From: Bolinopsis microptera
Taxonomy: Eukaryota > Ctenophora > Tentaculata > Lobata > Bolinopsidae
Direction of reading: 5' to 3'
Length of the DNA stretch: 64,000 nucleotides
NCBI RefSeq assembly: GCF_026151205.1
Contig: NC_087075.1
Span: forward strand, 10,896,303-10,960,302
Program-made: the position numbers and the translations under genes
In this document: piece after piece, positions 1 to 12,682 of the stretch
Layout: every line of letters starts with the position of its first letter
How positions within the stretch are numbered: position 1 is the stretch's first letter
The notes under the pieces: generated by a model
The model's input: only the letters and a program-made list of their open reading frames with translations
Told to the model about the DNA's origin: nothing
The model's database searches: none

Positions 1-3000
1 TGACGAGGAGTATGACCCACCCTATAGTCATCACCACTACAGACCCCCTGATGCAGGAGAACAGGAGGATGACCCTACCCGCCATGATGGTAACCCCCTA
101 CTCAGGTGCTAGCAGCAGCAGTAGTAGTAGTAGTGAGGATGTTACTGTGAAAGGAGGGACACTACCCAACAGGACAGGGTTCAGGAGACGAGCGAGGAGG
201 AGGAAGATGAACTCCCGGAACTCCATCCCCTCCAGTATCCCTCTAACCAGACCCAACAGACCCCTATCTGCTGGTAACAAAGCTGCTACTCTAGACACCC
301 TCTCCGCTCTGCCCTTCAGTCGTGGGATCAGCCGCTCCACTGGCAACCTGCTGGAGGATACTGACCCAGTGTACACAAGTCCTGTAGGTTATAACAGTCC
401 TGTAGGTTATAACAGGAAGAGAGACCCCTTGACTCCTCCTACCAGTATTATACAGAGTGTTAGTCCTAGTCCTAGGAGGAGGAGCAGTCTTCTGGTGGCT
501 CTGTCGGGCATGTTGTCTAAGTCTCAGTCTAACTTATTGGATGTTGGGGAAGAGGTCCACGCTATTAAAGTAATACCATCATCTGATACCACAATTTACT
601 ACAATTTACTACAATTTACCACTTTATACTTCTGTTTTACCTTACCAGCCTCCCTGGGTAGAAACATCCCAACCCTTTCTACCCTTCCTACCCGAGTAAT
701 CTTTATTAACGTACAATGGCTTGCTATTACTATTCATTTTCTTAATTTCAGTGCTTTATTTAACCTTGTTCTTTCTTCAGGCAAAGTCTATATCAGAGCA
801 GATGGATAGGATAAAGAGTAATCTGAATAAGGCTGCCGGTATACCACCGCTAGATTTTACTGACTGGAAAGAACTGGTCCCTCAATCTGTTGTACAGGTA
901 AAAACACGATTAATTGTTGTTATTATTCGTTATTATAATTTATAGTTCTTTATTCACCACTAACATCGCTAATAACAGTAACTGAGCGTATTTCAAAATT
1001 CAAACATATTTATAACTGAACTTATTTCATGAACATACACATATTTCTAACTGATTTTATTTAAACAGGGACTAGGAAAGAAGGACATGGAACAACAGCA
1101 CCACATATGGGAGCTTGTAACTACAGAACATAACCACATAACCATTATATCAACTGTTATTAACTCCCTGCTTACCTGCCTCAAGGAACTCCATAACGGT
1201 AATAATTAGTAATTATTAGTCATTATTAGTCATTTTTAGTCATTTTTAGTCATTTTTAGTCATTTTTAGTCATAATTGCTAATTTCTAGGAGCTCCACAA
1301 CAGTGCGCTACTGTCTGTGTACATCTCTCGGCTATTAATAGATTTAAATAAGATATCAACTAAACCAGTGCAGAATGTTTCAACGCCTGTTTGATAACGC
1401 TTATTTTCGTTACAAAGTTGGTTCAAATAGTCTCAAAGTCTGTTAAACAGCCCTACTATGCAAATTATTAAATAAAAGTTCTAAACGAGAGATAGTTTTA
1501 AAAAACAACGCCCAAGTCTAATCTTCCCCTAGAAACAAATAACTAGATGTCAAAACTTCGCTAGCTTCTGTTGATATCTCTTGTCATAAGCCAAATCACG
1601 GAGATAGTAGAGATCAAAAACATTATTATTATCATTCAAAATATTATTGAACTATATTTTAAACAGTACCCCACCGCAGAGAACTTCTTGACGAAGATAA
1701 ACGAGCACGACGTCTTCCTGAATATAGAAAGGATCAGAGAAGTTCATCTTGCGTTCTGGAATGAGTGTATCGTGCCTCTTATAGATAAGGTCAGTTGTGG
1801 TTATCTTCTTCTTTCTTATCTAGAATAATCAGTTCATGTAATAATTAATATGTTGTGGTGATATCATGTAACATTTTGTGTAGATCTTTAAGTTACAAGA
1901 CAGAAAATCACCAGCCAAAGGTTAATTATAACGTGGTGTACAACATACCAGTGCAAGTGTATTGTTTGTCACGTGACTGTAACCCTACATTCCTCAGGCT
2001 AAAGACACAGGTGAACTCCTGGACCCCGAGATACTAACCGGAAGTAGCCACTTATTTGAGGAGAACCTAAACCCGCTGTTTGAGTACTGTATCAAGTACA
2101 TTGAGAGTAGAAGCTACATCAAGTCTCAACAACACAAGAACAATGACTTCAAAGAGTACATTAACGTAAGTGTTGGGAATATTAATTGTTGTTTTAACTT
2201 AGCATTGAAGTTTTAACACATACTGTCTGGGTGTAAACCATAGAGTTTATCTGTTGCTAAGTTAAAACTACAGCTTCTGACAGTCAGGGTGGTCGGGAGT
2301 TATCTGTGAACTCTTTAAGTCTTTACTGTATAACATTTATTAGCTGCCGAGTGGCATGATCATTATTTTAAACAAATTTATTAACATTATCAATTAATTA
2401 AAATTATCAATTAATTAACACACTTTTTGTTATACAGTGGTGTAGTAACGAAATCCGAGTACAGCACAACAAACTTGGGGTGGATGACATGTTAATAAAA
2501 CCCATACAAAGGATACAGAAATACCCTATTCTTATCAAAGATATCCTCCGCAAGACAACAGATGACGACACCAGATCCGTCTTATCTTCATTTGTAAGTG
2601 AAACTGACAGCTTTTAATTTGTACAAGTGAAAGCGAAAGTGAAACTGTTTCTCCTTCAAATGAAACTGAAAGTTTATTTTAACATTTCCTCTTAACTTAC
2701 TTATAAGGTGATAATATTTACCCTAATTAAACAAATTTATCAGTTGGAAAAAGTGAAAGGGTTCGTGGAATCATTAAACAGACAGAAGGAGGAAAAAGAG
2801 GAGCAAGCGAAAATTGAGGGAATCAAAGAAAGGATAGGGATTGAAAGCTATAGTGTTCTGCCTTCTGTTGGTCACAACACCAACGAGCAGATTAATCAGG
2901 TAATTAGATTATAACTACTTAACAAATTAAATAAATATTTACCAATCAAATAAACACCTATGAACTAATTTGAAGAATGTATCCAAATACCCACAACTAC

Positions 3001-4336
3001 TAACCGCCTCTCTCTCCCCAGATGCTAAACAAATACAACAAGTTTGACCTGGCTGATAAAGTCCCTCTGCTCAATACCCAGAGAAAGTTCCTTCACGAAA
3101 CATCCTGTAAACTCGACAGTAAACTAGATAGTAAAACACAAGATGTCACTCTCTTCCTCTTTTCGGATCATATTTTAGTTACCAGACCAAATAAGGGGTC
3201 TAAAAAGAAAAACAGGATTATAAAACAGGTGAGCTAGTACACTGGTGACTACACTGGTGACTTGAGTACGAAATATTTGAATGCACTAAGATTTCTTTAT
3301 CGGTTTCACAAATTAAATTGTCACGTTCATGAACTGTTTGTAAGCTGGCCCACTAAAACCTCTTAATTTCAGCCGATGACTTTAGACAGAGTGGAAATAG
3401 AAGAATTAAGTAACGCGAGTCACACTAATGTAGTAGTTTATCTGAACGAGTATGGCAGTTTGGTGGATATGTTTTTGTTACAGTCTACTTCACAGGAGTC
3501 GCATCAGACTCTCTTCAATGCCGTCATCCAGGCAAAGGTACGGTTTCTTCTCCCTGTTTGTCAAGAGACGCTGTTGATCTGCTCTGCCTCCATTTCTCGT
3601 TGATCATGATTTCAGGCTTATTTTGATTAATGTGATGCCAATTAATTGGAGTGTTGTTACAGAAGATTATAAATTTGTCCACTAAAAAGTTTTTTTCCAG
3701 GACAACTACAAGCGGGAGAAGAACAAGTTGTACACGGATATGGATGCCAGCAAGTCAGTGAGCACGTGCTCTGTGAACAGCGCTGGTAACCACCAGGCAG
3801 AGTCCCCAGCAGTCGCGCGCCACGCCGCATGCTCCGTCACTCGGTCCCACAGTGAGCTGGGCCCCACACGCCGCACCCTTGTCGATCCTTCTTCTTCAGT
3901 CTCTCGTGCTCAGAGTATGCCTGCTAGTAACGAGAAACGGAACCATCTACCCCAGCCTCAGCCAATGAGCTCGGCCTCTTCATCGTCGTCATCTTCCAGT
4001 TGTTCAGTTAGTGAGGGTGGGGGAAGTGAGGGAAGCAGTCGACTAGTGACTCTCTCGCATATCAAGGAGTCGGACAAATCTATAGACTCTGGGGAAGAAC
4101 TTACTGTCATCCCTAATAACGACACTTTGACCGGGGGAAATGACCCGGACACTTTGAAAAACTACGGGCCAGATGTTTATATTTCGGATAATTTGAGTAC
4201 GGAGTTCAAGGGAAAACTCGATCTCAACAAGAAGATCTGCGATTCAGTGAATTTACAAGCACCAGATGAAAAGATGCTCTTTACAAAATCAGATGCGATC
4301 TTCATCGACCACGCGAACACTCAATCAGAATCATAG
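1..4336 (+). CDS. Dbl-family RhoGEF (DH-PH), 3' part of gene
   Basis: Proposed exons are 3-569, 781-897, 1069-1198, 1680-1789, 1998-2165, 2438-2593, 2744-2899, 3022-3228, 3373-3537 and 3701-4336. All junctions keep frame and give about 800 residues, ending at TAG. The first exon is open to the window edge, so the true start is probably outside. The DH domain starts in exon 3 (IWELVTTEHNHI, the CR1-type helix) and includes the CR3-type motif LIKPIQRIQKYPILIKDIL in exon 6. The PH domain spans exons 8-10 (LFLFSDHILVTR). The long N-terminus and the Ser-rich C-terminal exon look disordered. Family members load GTP onto Rho-type GTPases at membranes. Helix spacing suggests the PLEKHG5/6 group, from memory only. 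The exon 4 acceptor is chosen at 1679 because it keeps phase; the stronger-looking acceptor at 1666 does not. Confidence 0.85.
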
Positions 4337-5337
4337 CGAAACGTTACCGTTGCTGTGGTAACTTAATTGATTGTTATTATTATTGTTTTGCTGCGGGCAC
4401 ATTGTTACCATGGTGATACGGTTCCAGCAACACGACTTCAAGTGTTCCGGTTTTTGTGCACATCTTTTCAGAATATAATGTCTCGTATCGGGAAACCGTG
4501 AAAGAAACGCGGTCTTCGATTGTAAAAATTTTTATACTCGTTTTTTAATGTTTGGGCAAAATGTATCACGATACGCACGCACGTGGAGAGGTGTGTAGAG
4601 CAACCACCATTAATTGAGTGTACATATGTGTATTTTATTTATAATTCTTTGTTTTGTAATTTAAATAATAATAATTTGATCCTTCATTTGAAAATGTGGC
4701 TTCTTCTCTTGTTCAAACCCAATGTGGAATGTAGAATGTAGAATGTGTCATATACATTAAACATTCTACACCACCTTTAAACTCGTTCCTTCTACTTGTA
4801 CTTTCCTTTGATGCACCGATAGAATACAACCAAACTGCTGGAAGCAATTGAGACCTTATACTTATAGATAGTTTCATGAACAATTTAAGCTATAACTATG
4901 ATAAGTGTAAAGGGTTAAACAGGTAAGAATTTAATTATGTAGGTATTATAACTCTAGGTATTGTAACAATAGAATATCACGGTAGCATCAATATTCAATA
5001 AAGATGTATGTCAACACCTTGTTCAAGTAAAGAACGAATGTTATTTTACATTTATGGGTGATTAAATTTTTCAAAAACGGATCAACTAATCGGTACCAAT
5101 GCAATATGATAAGTGCTCCGCCAATAAGTTGTAGTTGTACAACGTTTAGTTTGGTATATAAATGGTCTGTTATCAAACTTTCCGATTTCATTTCAACCTA
5201 ATATTCTACTTTTCACTGACTACTCTAAGTCTAGAAAATAAACTCATTAAATCACTCAATCAGTGGTAATAACATCGTAATTATTTAAATATAGTTGCAA
5301 TAGTACTAGTTTTTTTAACGGTTCCAAATATTACGAC
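4337..5337 (+). other. 3' UTR and intergenic sequence after RhoGEF
   Basis: No further coding exon is visible. An AATAAA at 4997-5002 could serve as a polyadenylation signal for the RhoGEF transcript, which would give a 3' UTR of about 0.7 kb. An AT-rich stretch follows with no recognised feature. Confidence 0.35.
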
Positions 5338-5405
5338 AAGACCGTCGACGAGTCCAACTCGGCGCCCGTCTTGGTACTGGTAGCTTAGGTCATAAACCTA
5401 CAATA
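5338..5405 (+). repeat. Dispersed repeat, copy 1 (empty-site copy)
   Basis: This segment, containing CGTCGACGAGTCCAACTCGG and ending near ATAAACCTACAATAT, recurs at about 6114-6295. There it is interrupted by a small MITE, so this copy acts as the empty site. Stretches 5406-5690 and 5830-6113 show nothing recognisable. Confidence 0.6.
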
Positions 5406-5689
5406 TCAATAGTTTTTCAATTGTGTTTACACCATCCATAGTTAATTAAATATTTTTTAGTATGTAGTAAAACATAAAAGATATCCCGTCGTAAAGTTTC
5501 GGACCGTTTAAGTTGATATTTGAAAATGTAATAGACTGGTAGCACATTTTGGCGATTTTCCTTTTTGCAGCGCCTTTTCCGGAATTTTGACTTCCAGCAC
5601 CTCAAATGTTGTCCAGGAATTATGTTAAGTACGGGCGCGCACTTGCTCGTATTAGTAATTTGTGTCCCTCACAATAAATAAACTTTATG

Positions 5690-5820
5690 CAGATTGGTCA
5701 TTACTGGGCGGCGCTCAGCCTGTCAGTGTCATTCCGCGCGCCGAATCTTTATTCTCATGTTTATGATTATGAACATAATAGCCTGGGGTCCCCAGGTAAA
5801 TTGGTCACTGCAGTCAAAAA
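5690..5820 (+). repeat. Diverged relative of the palindromic-element arm
   Basis: It shares an ordered set of motifs with the inverted arms at 31985-32100 and 34250-34360: a CATT.CTGGG block, a GTCATTCCGC block, then the perfect stem CCTGGGGTCCCCAGG (5782-5796). Sequence between the motifs has diverged, so it is an older relative and not a recent copy. Confidence 0.55.
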
Positions 5821-6148
5821 TTAGATCATAACTGAGAATTATTTTGGTTAAGTAAACTAATGTAAACGGAAAAAAAGCTTTTATGTTCTATTTAAAAGTT
5901 TTCCGAAGTATCTCCTTCAATGTTTATGATTTTCCGTTTATCAAACATTTATTAATATTATACATGATACAAGTTGGTTTCAATTGTCGGGGCCGGGGCC
6001 CTTTTAGAAAAATATCGAAGATCGACTGTATATGATTTAGCACGTTTGTTATTTAAATTTAATGTCACTCATATGATCTTAACGGGTAATACTCGTAAAA
6101 TATTTGTTCCAGATACCGTCGACGAGTCCAACTCGGCGCGCGTCCTGG

Positions 6149-6262
6149 TTTGACGGATGTTACTCGTCTAAATTTCTTCGAAGTAGCGCGCGCCGCTTTC
6201 TTCTCGAAATGGAAAATGCTACGAAGTAGCGCGCGCCGGGCCAGATCATTAACAATGGTCAA
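6149..6262 (+). mobile_element. Small MITE, copy A (TTGAC ends)
   Basis: Ends are TTGACGGATG and CAATGGTCAA, an imperfect inverted pair. The body contains two GAAGTAGCGCGCGCC-type blocks. It interrupts the repeat also seen intact at 5338-5405, with GTCCTGG on the left and GTCTTGG on the right as an imperfect target duplication. Copy B lies inverted at 7113-7238. Confidence 0.65.
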
Positions 6263-7103
6263 GTCTTGGTAGGTTATAAACCTACAATATGATCTTGTCA
6301 GTTCCACAATTATTTCTTGTATTATGCTTTTCACAATGAACTTGGCACTTGTTGTATCACGCGGTGACCCCCACTGTCGTTTCACTATAGAGTTTCAACG
6401 ATATAACAGGGGGAGCCGCGCACCCGTGCGCAGTGGGTCATACAACGTATTACAAGGCACTTGCTAATATAATGAATCATTAAAAACAATTCACTTTCAT
6501 GTTTCAGTCGAACAAAAAACTTTAGTTGAGGAAATTTGTTGTTGCGCGAGCGTAAATGCAATTTTAATTTCAATGCTTTCAAGTCAAAGGTATGTAATGT
6601 TGCGTTGTATTTTTATTTTGCGTATTAAAAATTGAAAATGAAAAACAAGTTTGAATAAAGTTATGCGCGGCGAAATTTGATTTCCGGTAATAATTGCCAT
6701 GTCTGTTTTAACATGCACTCATTTATTCTAAACCTTTGTGGTGCGATACATGTTTAGGACTTTAGCTCTCTCCCTCTCAGCTCTCTCTCTTTCTCTGTTC
6801 TGGTCAACGGTTTCTGGCCTCTTACTAAAAAGATGGAGGCCTTATCACCGTGCCCACAGAATTCAACTCCTGCTAGCTGCATGTCAGGACTCCCAAAGTA
6901 TATACGAAATCATAAAATAATAAATATCAATGCAACAGACCCCTGGAGTCTTGAAGCTGTCACTACCTGTCTCAGAGCAAACCCACTTCCGTTCTAGTAC
7001 TTATGCGGGCAGACAAGGGATTTCCGAGCAAGGTCAAAGCCTGGGAGATATGTCTCTATGCGGAGATGGGCCTAGGTTGAGTGCCTAGTATGTGATTTAG
7101 CGA
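6263..7103. other. No gene seen; short CT-rich tract
   Basis: The end of the host repeat runs to about 6295. After that only AT-rich sequence and a CT-rich tract around 6764-6800 are visible. Short open frames here have no recognisable motif. Confidence 0.4.
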
Positions 7104-7112
7104 AAGTTCCTG

Positions 7113-7238
7113 TTGACCATTGTCAATGATCTGGCCCGGCGCGCGCTACTTCGTAGCACTTGCCATCGGGCCATAACATTTCGAGAAGAAAGCGGCGCGC
7201 GCTACTTCGAAGAAATTTAGACGAGTAACATCCGTCAA
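7113..7238 (-). mobile_element. Small MITE, copy B, with 9-bp target duplication
   Basis: This is an inverted relative of 6149-6262, starting TTGACCATTG and ending CATCCGTCAA. It is flanked by perfect 9-bp direct repeats AAGTTCCTG (7104-7112 and 7239-7247). A 9-bp duplication is typical of Mutator-like transposons; that assignment is inference. Confidence 0.75.
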
Positions 7239-7247
7239 AAGTTCCTG

Positions 7248-7760
7248 GTGAAGAATCCAAGCAGGTTACCAAAAAGTATTTTCTATTCCCTATCCAGTCT
7301 TGTCGACTGTTCCACAAATTTGAAGATAATGTTTAGGACTTATGACAATAATTTATTTACGCATAAATGTCAAAATTAACCCCTTTTATGTGAGTAAAAT
7401 TACCTAAAAAACGACGAACACGTTTGTCCCATTTTCTCAAAACGACATCGATGTGACTTAATGCGTTTTCTCAGGGAACGGCAGTATAGTAGTAAAAAGC
7501 TTGATACCTGTTACCTGATAATATGTAATAAGCGCCATGAGTTCTTTGCTACATGCGAAAAGTTATGGGGGGAGTTTTCACATATTTGGGGGGAGTTTTT
7601 ACATATTTGATTAGAACTGCTGGAGACGAACAAGAAGAAAAAAACCGGACCAAAATCTGACATTGTGTTTTTGAAATATCGCGCGCCAAATATTGAGGAT
7701 TATCTGTAATTACATGTAAAACTTTAACTCAAACTGTAAAGGAGACTACGCAACACCTCA
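7248..7760. other. No gene seen
   Basis: AT-rich sequence. A short tandem duplication around 7565-7610 (GGGGGGAGTTTTCACATATT-type) is the only structure noticed. Confidence 0.35.
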
Positions 7761-7776
7761 ACAGCTGGTTGAGGAC

Positions 7777-8000
7777 GAGGACGGGGACGACAAAGCAGTG
7801 GCGTAAGGAAGGTCCCCATCGACCCCGGCCCACTGTGCGTGGGAAGGGGGTCGCCAAATCGTCGTTTGAACTTTGAATGTGGGACAATTTCGAAAAACTT
7901 AACTACGGTAGTACTAGTAAAACTGCACGTTTTGCTTTTTATTTGAAACACACTTTGGCGGATGCTTCTTTGAGCGCTTCTTTTAGATTTGCAACATGAT
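7777..8000 (+). repeat. hAT-MITE-related repeat, copy 1
   Basis: It begins GCAGTGGCGTAA and continues through AAATCGTCGTTTGAA and AACTGCACGTTTTGCT, matching the bodies of the elements at 24790-25097 (inverted) and 25973-26118. No second end or target duplication was found. Confidence 0.6.
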
Positions 8001-8159
8001 ATGATAGTGGTTCTGGTATTATTTGTTGTAACCATACCAGCAACAACATAAATGTGCAGTTTCCAGGCCACATTTTGGAAACATTGCAGTCATTCCATCT
8101 ACTGAAAAATAAAGACACTGCTCAGCAACAAGTCACTGTATGATAATATAGTGACTGGA

Positions 8160-8430
8160 GGAATGACAGAGAGATCTTCTCATGTGGAATGGTCACAGCA
8201 GTGAAATGAGGGAAAGATGGAGAACGTTGCCCAACACTCACTTCAAACGAGTATGGAGACATAAGTTCGCCAGATCAATCCCGAAACTTGGCAAAGAGAG
8301 CACAAGAACAGCAACACAATTCCTTACTGGTCATTGTGAACTAAACGACCACATTAATAAGTTCAAGCCGACAATGGTCCCCAAAATTTGTCCACACTGT
8401 CTCATGGAGATTATTATTATTAAATCTAAA
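8160..8430 (+). pseudogene. C-terminal fragment of a non-LTR reverse transcriptase
   Basis: The frame from 8182 contains ATQFLTGHCELNDHINKF followed by ICPHC. This is the region after the RT/RNase H core in Jockey/I-type elements, where a LTGH motif precedes a Cys-rich cluster. Upstream and downstream parts are missing. The next expected segment, of the ETMNHFIGQCPKW type, is found separately at 24751-25253, so both may come from one family. It is a dead fragment of about 80 codons. Confidence 0.55.
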
Positions 8431-8933
8431 ATAGCTAATAATTTAATAAATTGTTAACAGGCCCCTTAACGTGGGCAATAATATACGCTTTATAAATTAT
8501 ATAAACAAATTGAAGTCTATTTTCCAATGTTGTTAAGTGTCTCTTTAGATCTGTTTTGGTCTTTCGTGGGAGTTCCCACATTTGTTGGTTGAGAATGCTC
8601 AACATAACATACATAATGCTTGACTGCTTTATTGACCCGGACAGGCACCGGGGGCAGACATCCCAACACCAGTGCGTTGGGACATAGTGTTGGTCTGCTT
8701 CAGGACGTGTTAGATCCTAGAGAAGCCGCCATCCCCTCTACTGCTTTAGCTCAGCGGCAGCATGAGCCCTGGTTTCCTGCCACATTGGTACCTCTGAAAG
8801 TACAGAAAAGTGGTGGATTTCGGGGTCCAGGATACTCCCTCTTTGTATGTCAAACAGTATATATATACAATAAATTAAATCAAGTGATGCAATTGGCAGA
8901 GCACAATCGTAAATCCTGAGCAATAGATATCAT
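8431..8933. other. No clear gene
   Basis: An open frame at 8620-8919 reads through this stretch but shows no domain, and composition is unremarkable. I see no supported gene. Confidence 0.3.
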
Positions 8934-9180
8934 CTATCCCTCGTAGCTCTTCTCCTCAGGTATCAGGTTGAAGGAGACGTTGGATATAGGGGCGGTCCAT
9001 GCCTTCTTTGCCTTTCCACGTACACCTCTAACTGCTACTAGCACACTCCTCATTATATCCATGCTCAGGCGTGTCCTGATGTTACACATCACCTGGCTGT
9101 AGTCCTCCTTTGTCTTGGTGGCTATCCCTCTTTGTTCTTTATGGTGGTAATATTTCTCTGAGATGTTTGCAGAGTCTTTA
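8934..9180 (-). pseudogene. Fragment of an unidentified coding sequence, probably transposon-derived
   Basis: On the minus strand an open frame of about 82 codons ends at the stop 8934-8936. It is rich in basic residues, with RTRLSMDIMRSVLVAVRGVR and then PISNVSFNLIPEEKSYEG before the stop. It lies just downstream of the Jockey-like ORF2 stop and shares no motif with it. The helix-like MRSVLVAVRG segment resembles uncharacterised repeat-encoded proteins of invertebrates, from memory and unverified. No start or upstream domain is present. Confidence 0.4.
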
Positions 9181-10984
9181 TTTCATGATCTTTCTAGTCG
9201 GATAAATCCTGGAGAGCATCACTCTGTCCCCAAAGAAATTCGACTCTCCTAATGAATGCTTTTTGTGTGCTGCTTTTTGTTAACACTTCATCTAGATAGG
9301 AATGTGAGTCTGCCCCACCCAGCTCTTCTTTCAGTTGCAGGTAACTGGTGTCTTGCACCTCCAGACACAATAGGAGCTGGTGTACGGGGGAATCAATGAA
9401 GCTGTTACAGAAACGACAGGCCTCACCACTGCCACCACCCATGATCTTTTGGATGTTCGCAAAGAGTGGTGAGCTGCCGTGAATGTAGTCCATTATTCGG
9501 CTGTCCAGATTTTTACTCGTGTTGTGCCCGAATAAAAAGTTGTTTTTGTCTAGGAGCAGCCCACTGTTTTTGATCTTTGTGATCACACCGAGTATCTTGG
9601 TCTCCTTGTTGTTACTGACAGTTCTGCATTGCAGATTTGTTTCGATGCTGTCAATCCAGATCTTATCTTTGTAGCTCATTATGTCTGCCTGAGTGTAATA
9701 GGCTAGATCCTTGAAATGTTGCTGCGTTAGGTCTATCATTCTGGTTCTGTGTGACTTATTTTCTTTCCAGAGGAAGTACTTTTTCAGTGACATTGTTAGG
9801 ACATGAAAACTTGGTATTCTGCTTTCATCAACTTGGTAGAGGGTAGCTGAAAGATTGTCACCTTGTGTGAGTATTTTGCACATGAATTTAACCGAGAGAG
9901 CTTCGAGTTGCACATCCAGTGGTGGTAGGTGGAGAGCAAGTTCGGTTAATTCCCTTTGTGGGTTCAGGACTGATCCAGATATTTTTAGAATTATTTTATT
10001 CCAGAAGCTTTTAAATTGATTGAGACACTTGTGAAGCCAAATAGGTGCTGCGTAGAACAGTTTAGTGAGGACCATTGTCTTAAGGAGGAGAGTGAGGCTG
10101 TAAACGTTTAGACCATAGTTGCGGTTAGTTGATTTTGTTATTAATCCCCACTTTCTTTTGCATTCTTTAAGTTTTTGAGACGCATGTTTCTTGAAATTGA
10201 GGTCCTCATCTACTATTACCCCAAGGACCTTCGTACTTTTGACGTAGTTGATGCTTTTCCCATTAATACATAATTCTGCAGGTTTCTGTTCTTCATTATA
10301 GGCTGCAGTTTTCAAGATTATTGCCTCTGTTTTATTTGTATCACAGTTCACTACTAGCTTGTTCTTGATGCACCACTTGCTAAGGTGGTCACATACCATC
10401 TGCATTTTTTCATGGCATCCGGAGATGTTCTCAAAGGAAATCATAAGTGTACCATCATCAGCAAATTTGTAGCAGCTTAGATATCTTTTTACCTCTTCCG
10501 GGGTGTTGTGCGTCATGTCTGCTATGTATAGGATAAAGAGGAGAGGTGAGAGTACAGCCCCCTGAGGTAGTCCAAATATTGTGCATTTTCTTTTTTCTCC
10601 TTTATAGTTGTTCACTTTTAGACATATCGTCCGGTTGAACAGGAAACTTCTCAGCACGTTAAGAATATTTCCTTGAATACCGAGAGTTGATAGTTTGACA
10701 CATAGTGATGGAAGATGAACACTGTCAAATGCCTTTTCGAAGTCAAGGAAAAGCACTATACATGCCAGCTTCTGTCGTTTAACTTCCTCAAGGTTAGCCA
10801 GCATTCTGAAAAGATATCGCGTTGTTGATCTCCCTCCAATAAAACCTTCCTGATCTTCATCAAGAGTTCCTTCAATGTCCAGGAAGAGTCTCAATCTTTT
10901 ATCTAGCACTCTTTCACAAATCTTTCCAAAGTAGGATGATATGGAAATCGGTCTATAAGCACCAGGTAACATGTAGCTGGATTT

Positions 10985-11162
10985 GATTGGTATTCGATTT
11001 CTGATTATTATATCTCAATTTGGCTTTAGGTAGGGTGCCCCGCTAAAAGAACTGGATTCTTCCAGGAAGCATCCCGTGCACAGACCTTGGTCTACATATA
11101 TATTAAATTATTAACCATTCATTCTGTATGTGCACGAAAATTTATTTCAATCAATCAATCAA
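10985..11162 (+). mobile_element. SINE-like insertion with (AATC)n tail
   Basis: About 178 bp interrupts the Jockey-like RT between FLRKEGK and SSYMLPG. On the plus strand it contains TAGGGTGCCCCG, TTCTTCCAGGAAGCATCCCG and a tail CAATCAATCAATCAA. A short simple tail and no inverted ends fit a SINE. No tRNA-type B box was found and the target duplication is unclear. Confidence 0.5.
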
Positions 11163-11845
11163 TTTTCCTTCTTTCCTCAAGAATGTTACATCGGAAGATT
11201 TCCACAGCCATTTTCCTGTGCTCATACACCAGTTAAATATGATCTGCAAGAAGTGAAGACAATTTGTTTTTATGTGTTTGAGGATGGTGGGGTGAATATT
11301 GTCTGCATCACATGATTTGTCATTTGTTTCTTGCCTTTCTATAGCTGATTTTATCTCGTCTATGGAAATATGGTTGTTCAGCGGATCATCTTCACTGTAA
11401 CTACTTGCAGATTTGCTGCTAACATTCTTTAATTTACTGAACTCATTATTTACATGCATTTCGTGCTCTTGGTCATTGGGTTGGTTTTGAAGGTGTTTTC
11501 CTGTGAAGAAAGTATTAAATAACAGCTCTTCCTTATCTTTTTCAGATGTGACCAGCAAGTCACAGTCTTTGAGGTTGCAGATGAAGTTGTCAGTTTTGGC
11601 CCCAAAAACTCGTTTATATTTTCTCCAGAATTGAGTGCAGTCTTTGGTGTTTAGTGCTTCAACTCTGTCACGAATCCATTCATTCTTTTCTTTAATCAGC
11701 GCTTTTTTGAATGATTCAATGCTTTCAGTGAGTGTGGCCTTGTTTCTGGGAGTTGACCTTTGCTTGAATCTGTCTTTCGCTTCTAGAGCTTCATTAGATA
11801 GAGTTGTAAGTGCAGGACACCAATAAGGTTTTGAATGAATGGATA

Positions 11846-12682
11846 GGGGAAGTAGGGGTCAAATGAAACGGGTACAAACTTTTGGATGCAACATCAATAC
11901 CATACATTGGGATATACTCATATTGGGTACACAAGCTCTTAAGAACGTTCTAAACACTATCAACCCACTTCATTCATTAAAATTCAATAATTGTTTATTT
12001 AATTAGATGTTTCATTTGACCCTAAGAATTACTGCATTTAAAATTACCAGGGTCAAATGAAACAGGCCTCCTCAGTGTCAAATGACTTCCCCTACAGGTT
12101 GAGAACTGTAGGGGAAGTAGGGGTCAAATGAAACGGGTACAAACTTTTGGATGCAACATCAATACCATACATTGGGATATACTCATATTGGGTACACAAG
12201 CTCTTAAGAACGTTCTAAACACTATCAACCCACTTCATTCATTAAAATTCAATAATTGTTTATTTAATTAGATGTTTCATTTGACCCTAAGGGGTACTGT
12301 TTCATTTGACCAAATCGTATATGGTGAGAGTTTTTCAATACAGCATGTTAATTGTATGTTCCTATGCTTAAAAACCACTAGAATACTTAAATACGATTGA
12401 ACTAATGTTGAAGATTAAATCAAGAAACATTCGGTAAATGTAATTGGTTCAAGCACAGAGGCAACAAATGTTAAGCGCAACATTCTAGGGAAAGATGAAG
12501 TGGAGAGGAAGTAGATTGTAACTCTATAATCAACTTTTCTCATATATTCTAGGAAAGGTATATGTAATAGGTAATTCAATAGAAGTCGATCCCGCCTGTT
12601 TTAAGCCATGACAAGTTAATAGTACTAGAGATATAACCGTGTTTCATTTGACCCTGGTGTTTCATTTAACCCCAGCTTCCCC
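11846..12682. mobile_element. Nonautonomous DNA transposon with TA duplication
   Basis: The inverted ends are GGGGAAGTAGGGGTCAAATG on the left and its near-complement at 12660-12682. TA flanks both sides (11844-11845, 12683-12684). Removing the element plus one TA restores an open frame in the Jockey-like ORF2 (QKTV|SIHSKPYW), which confirms the borders. It contains a direct duplication of about 183 bp (11846-12027 and 12118-12292). No transposase is encoded. TA target use suggests Tc1/mariner-like mobilisation, as inference. Confidence 0.85.
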
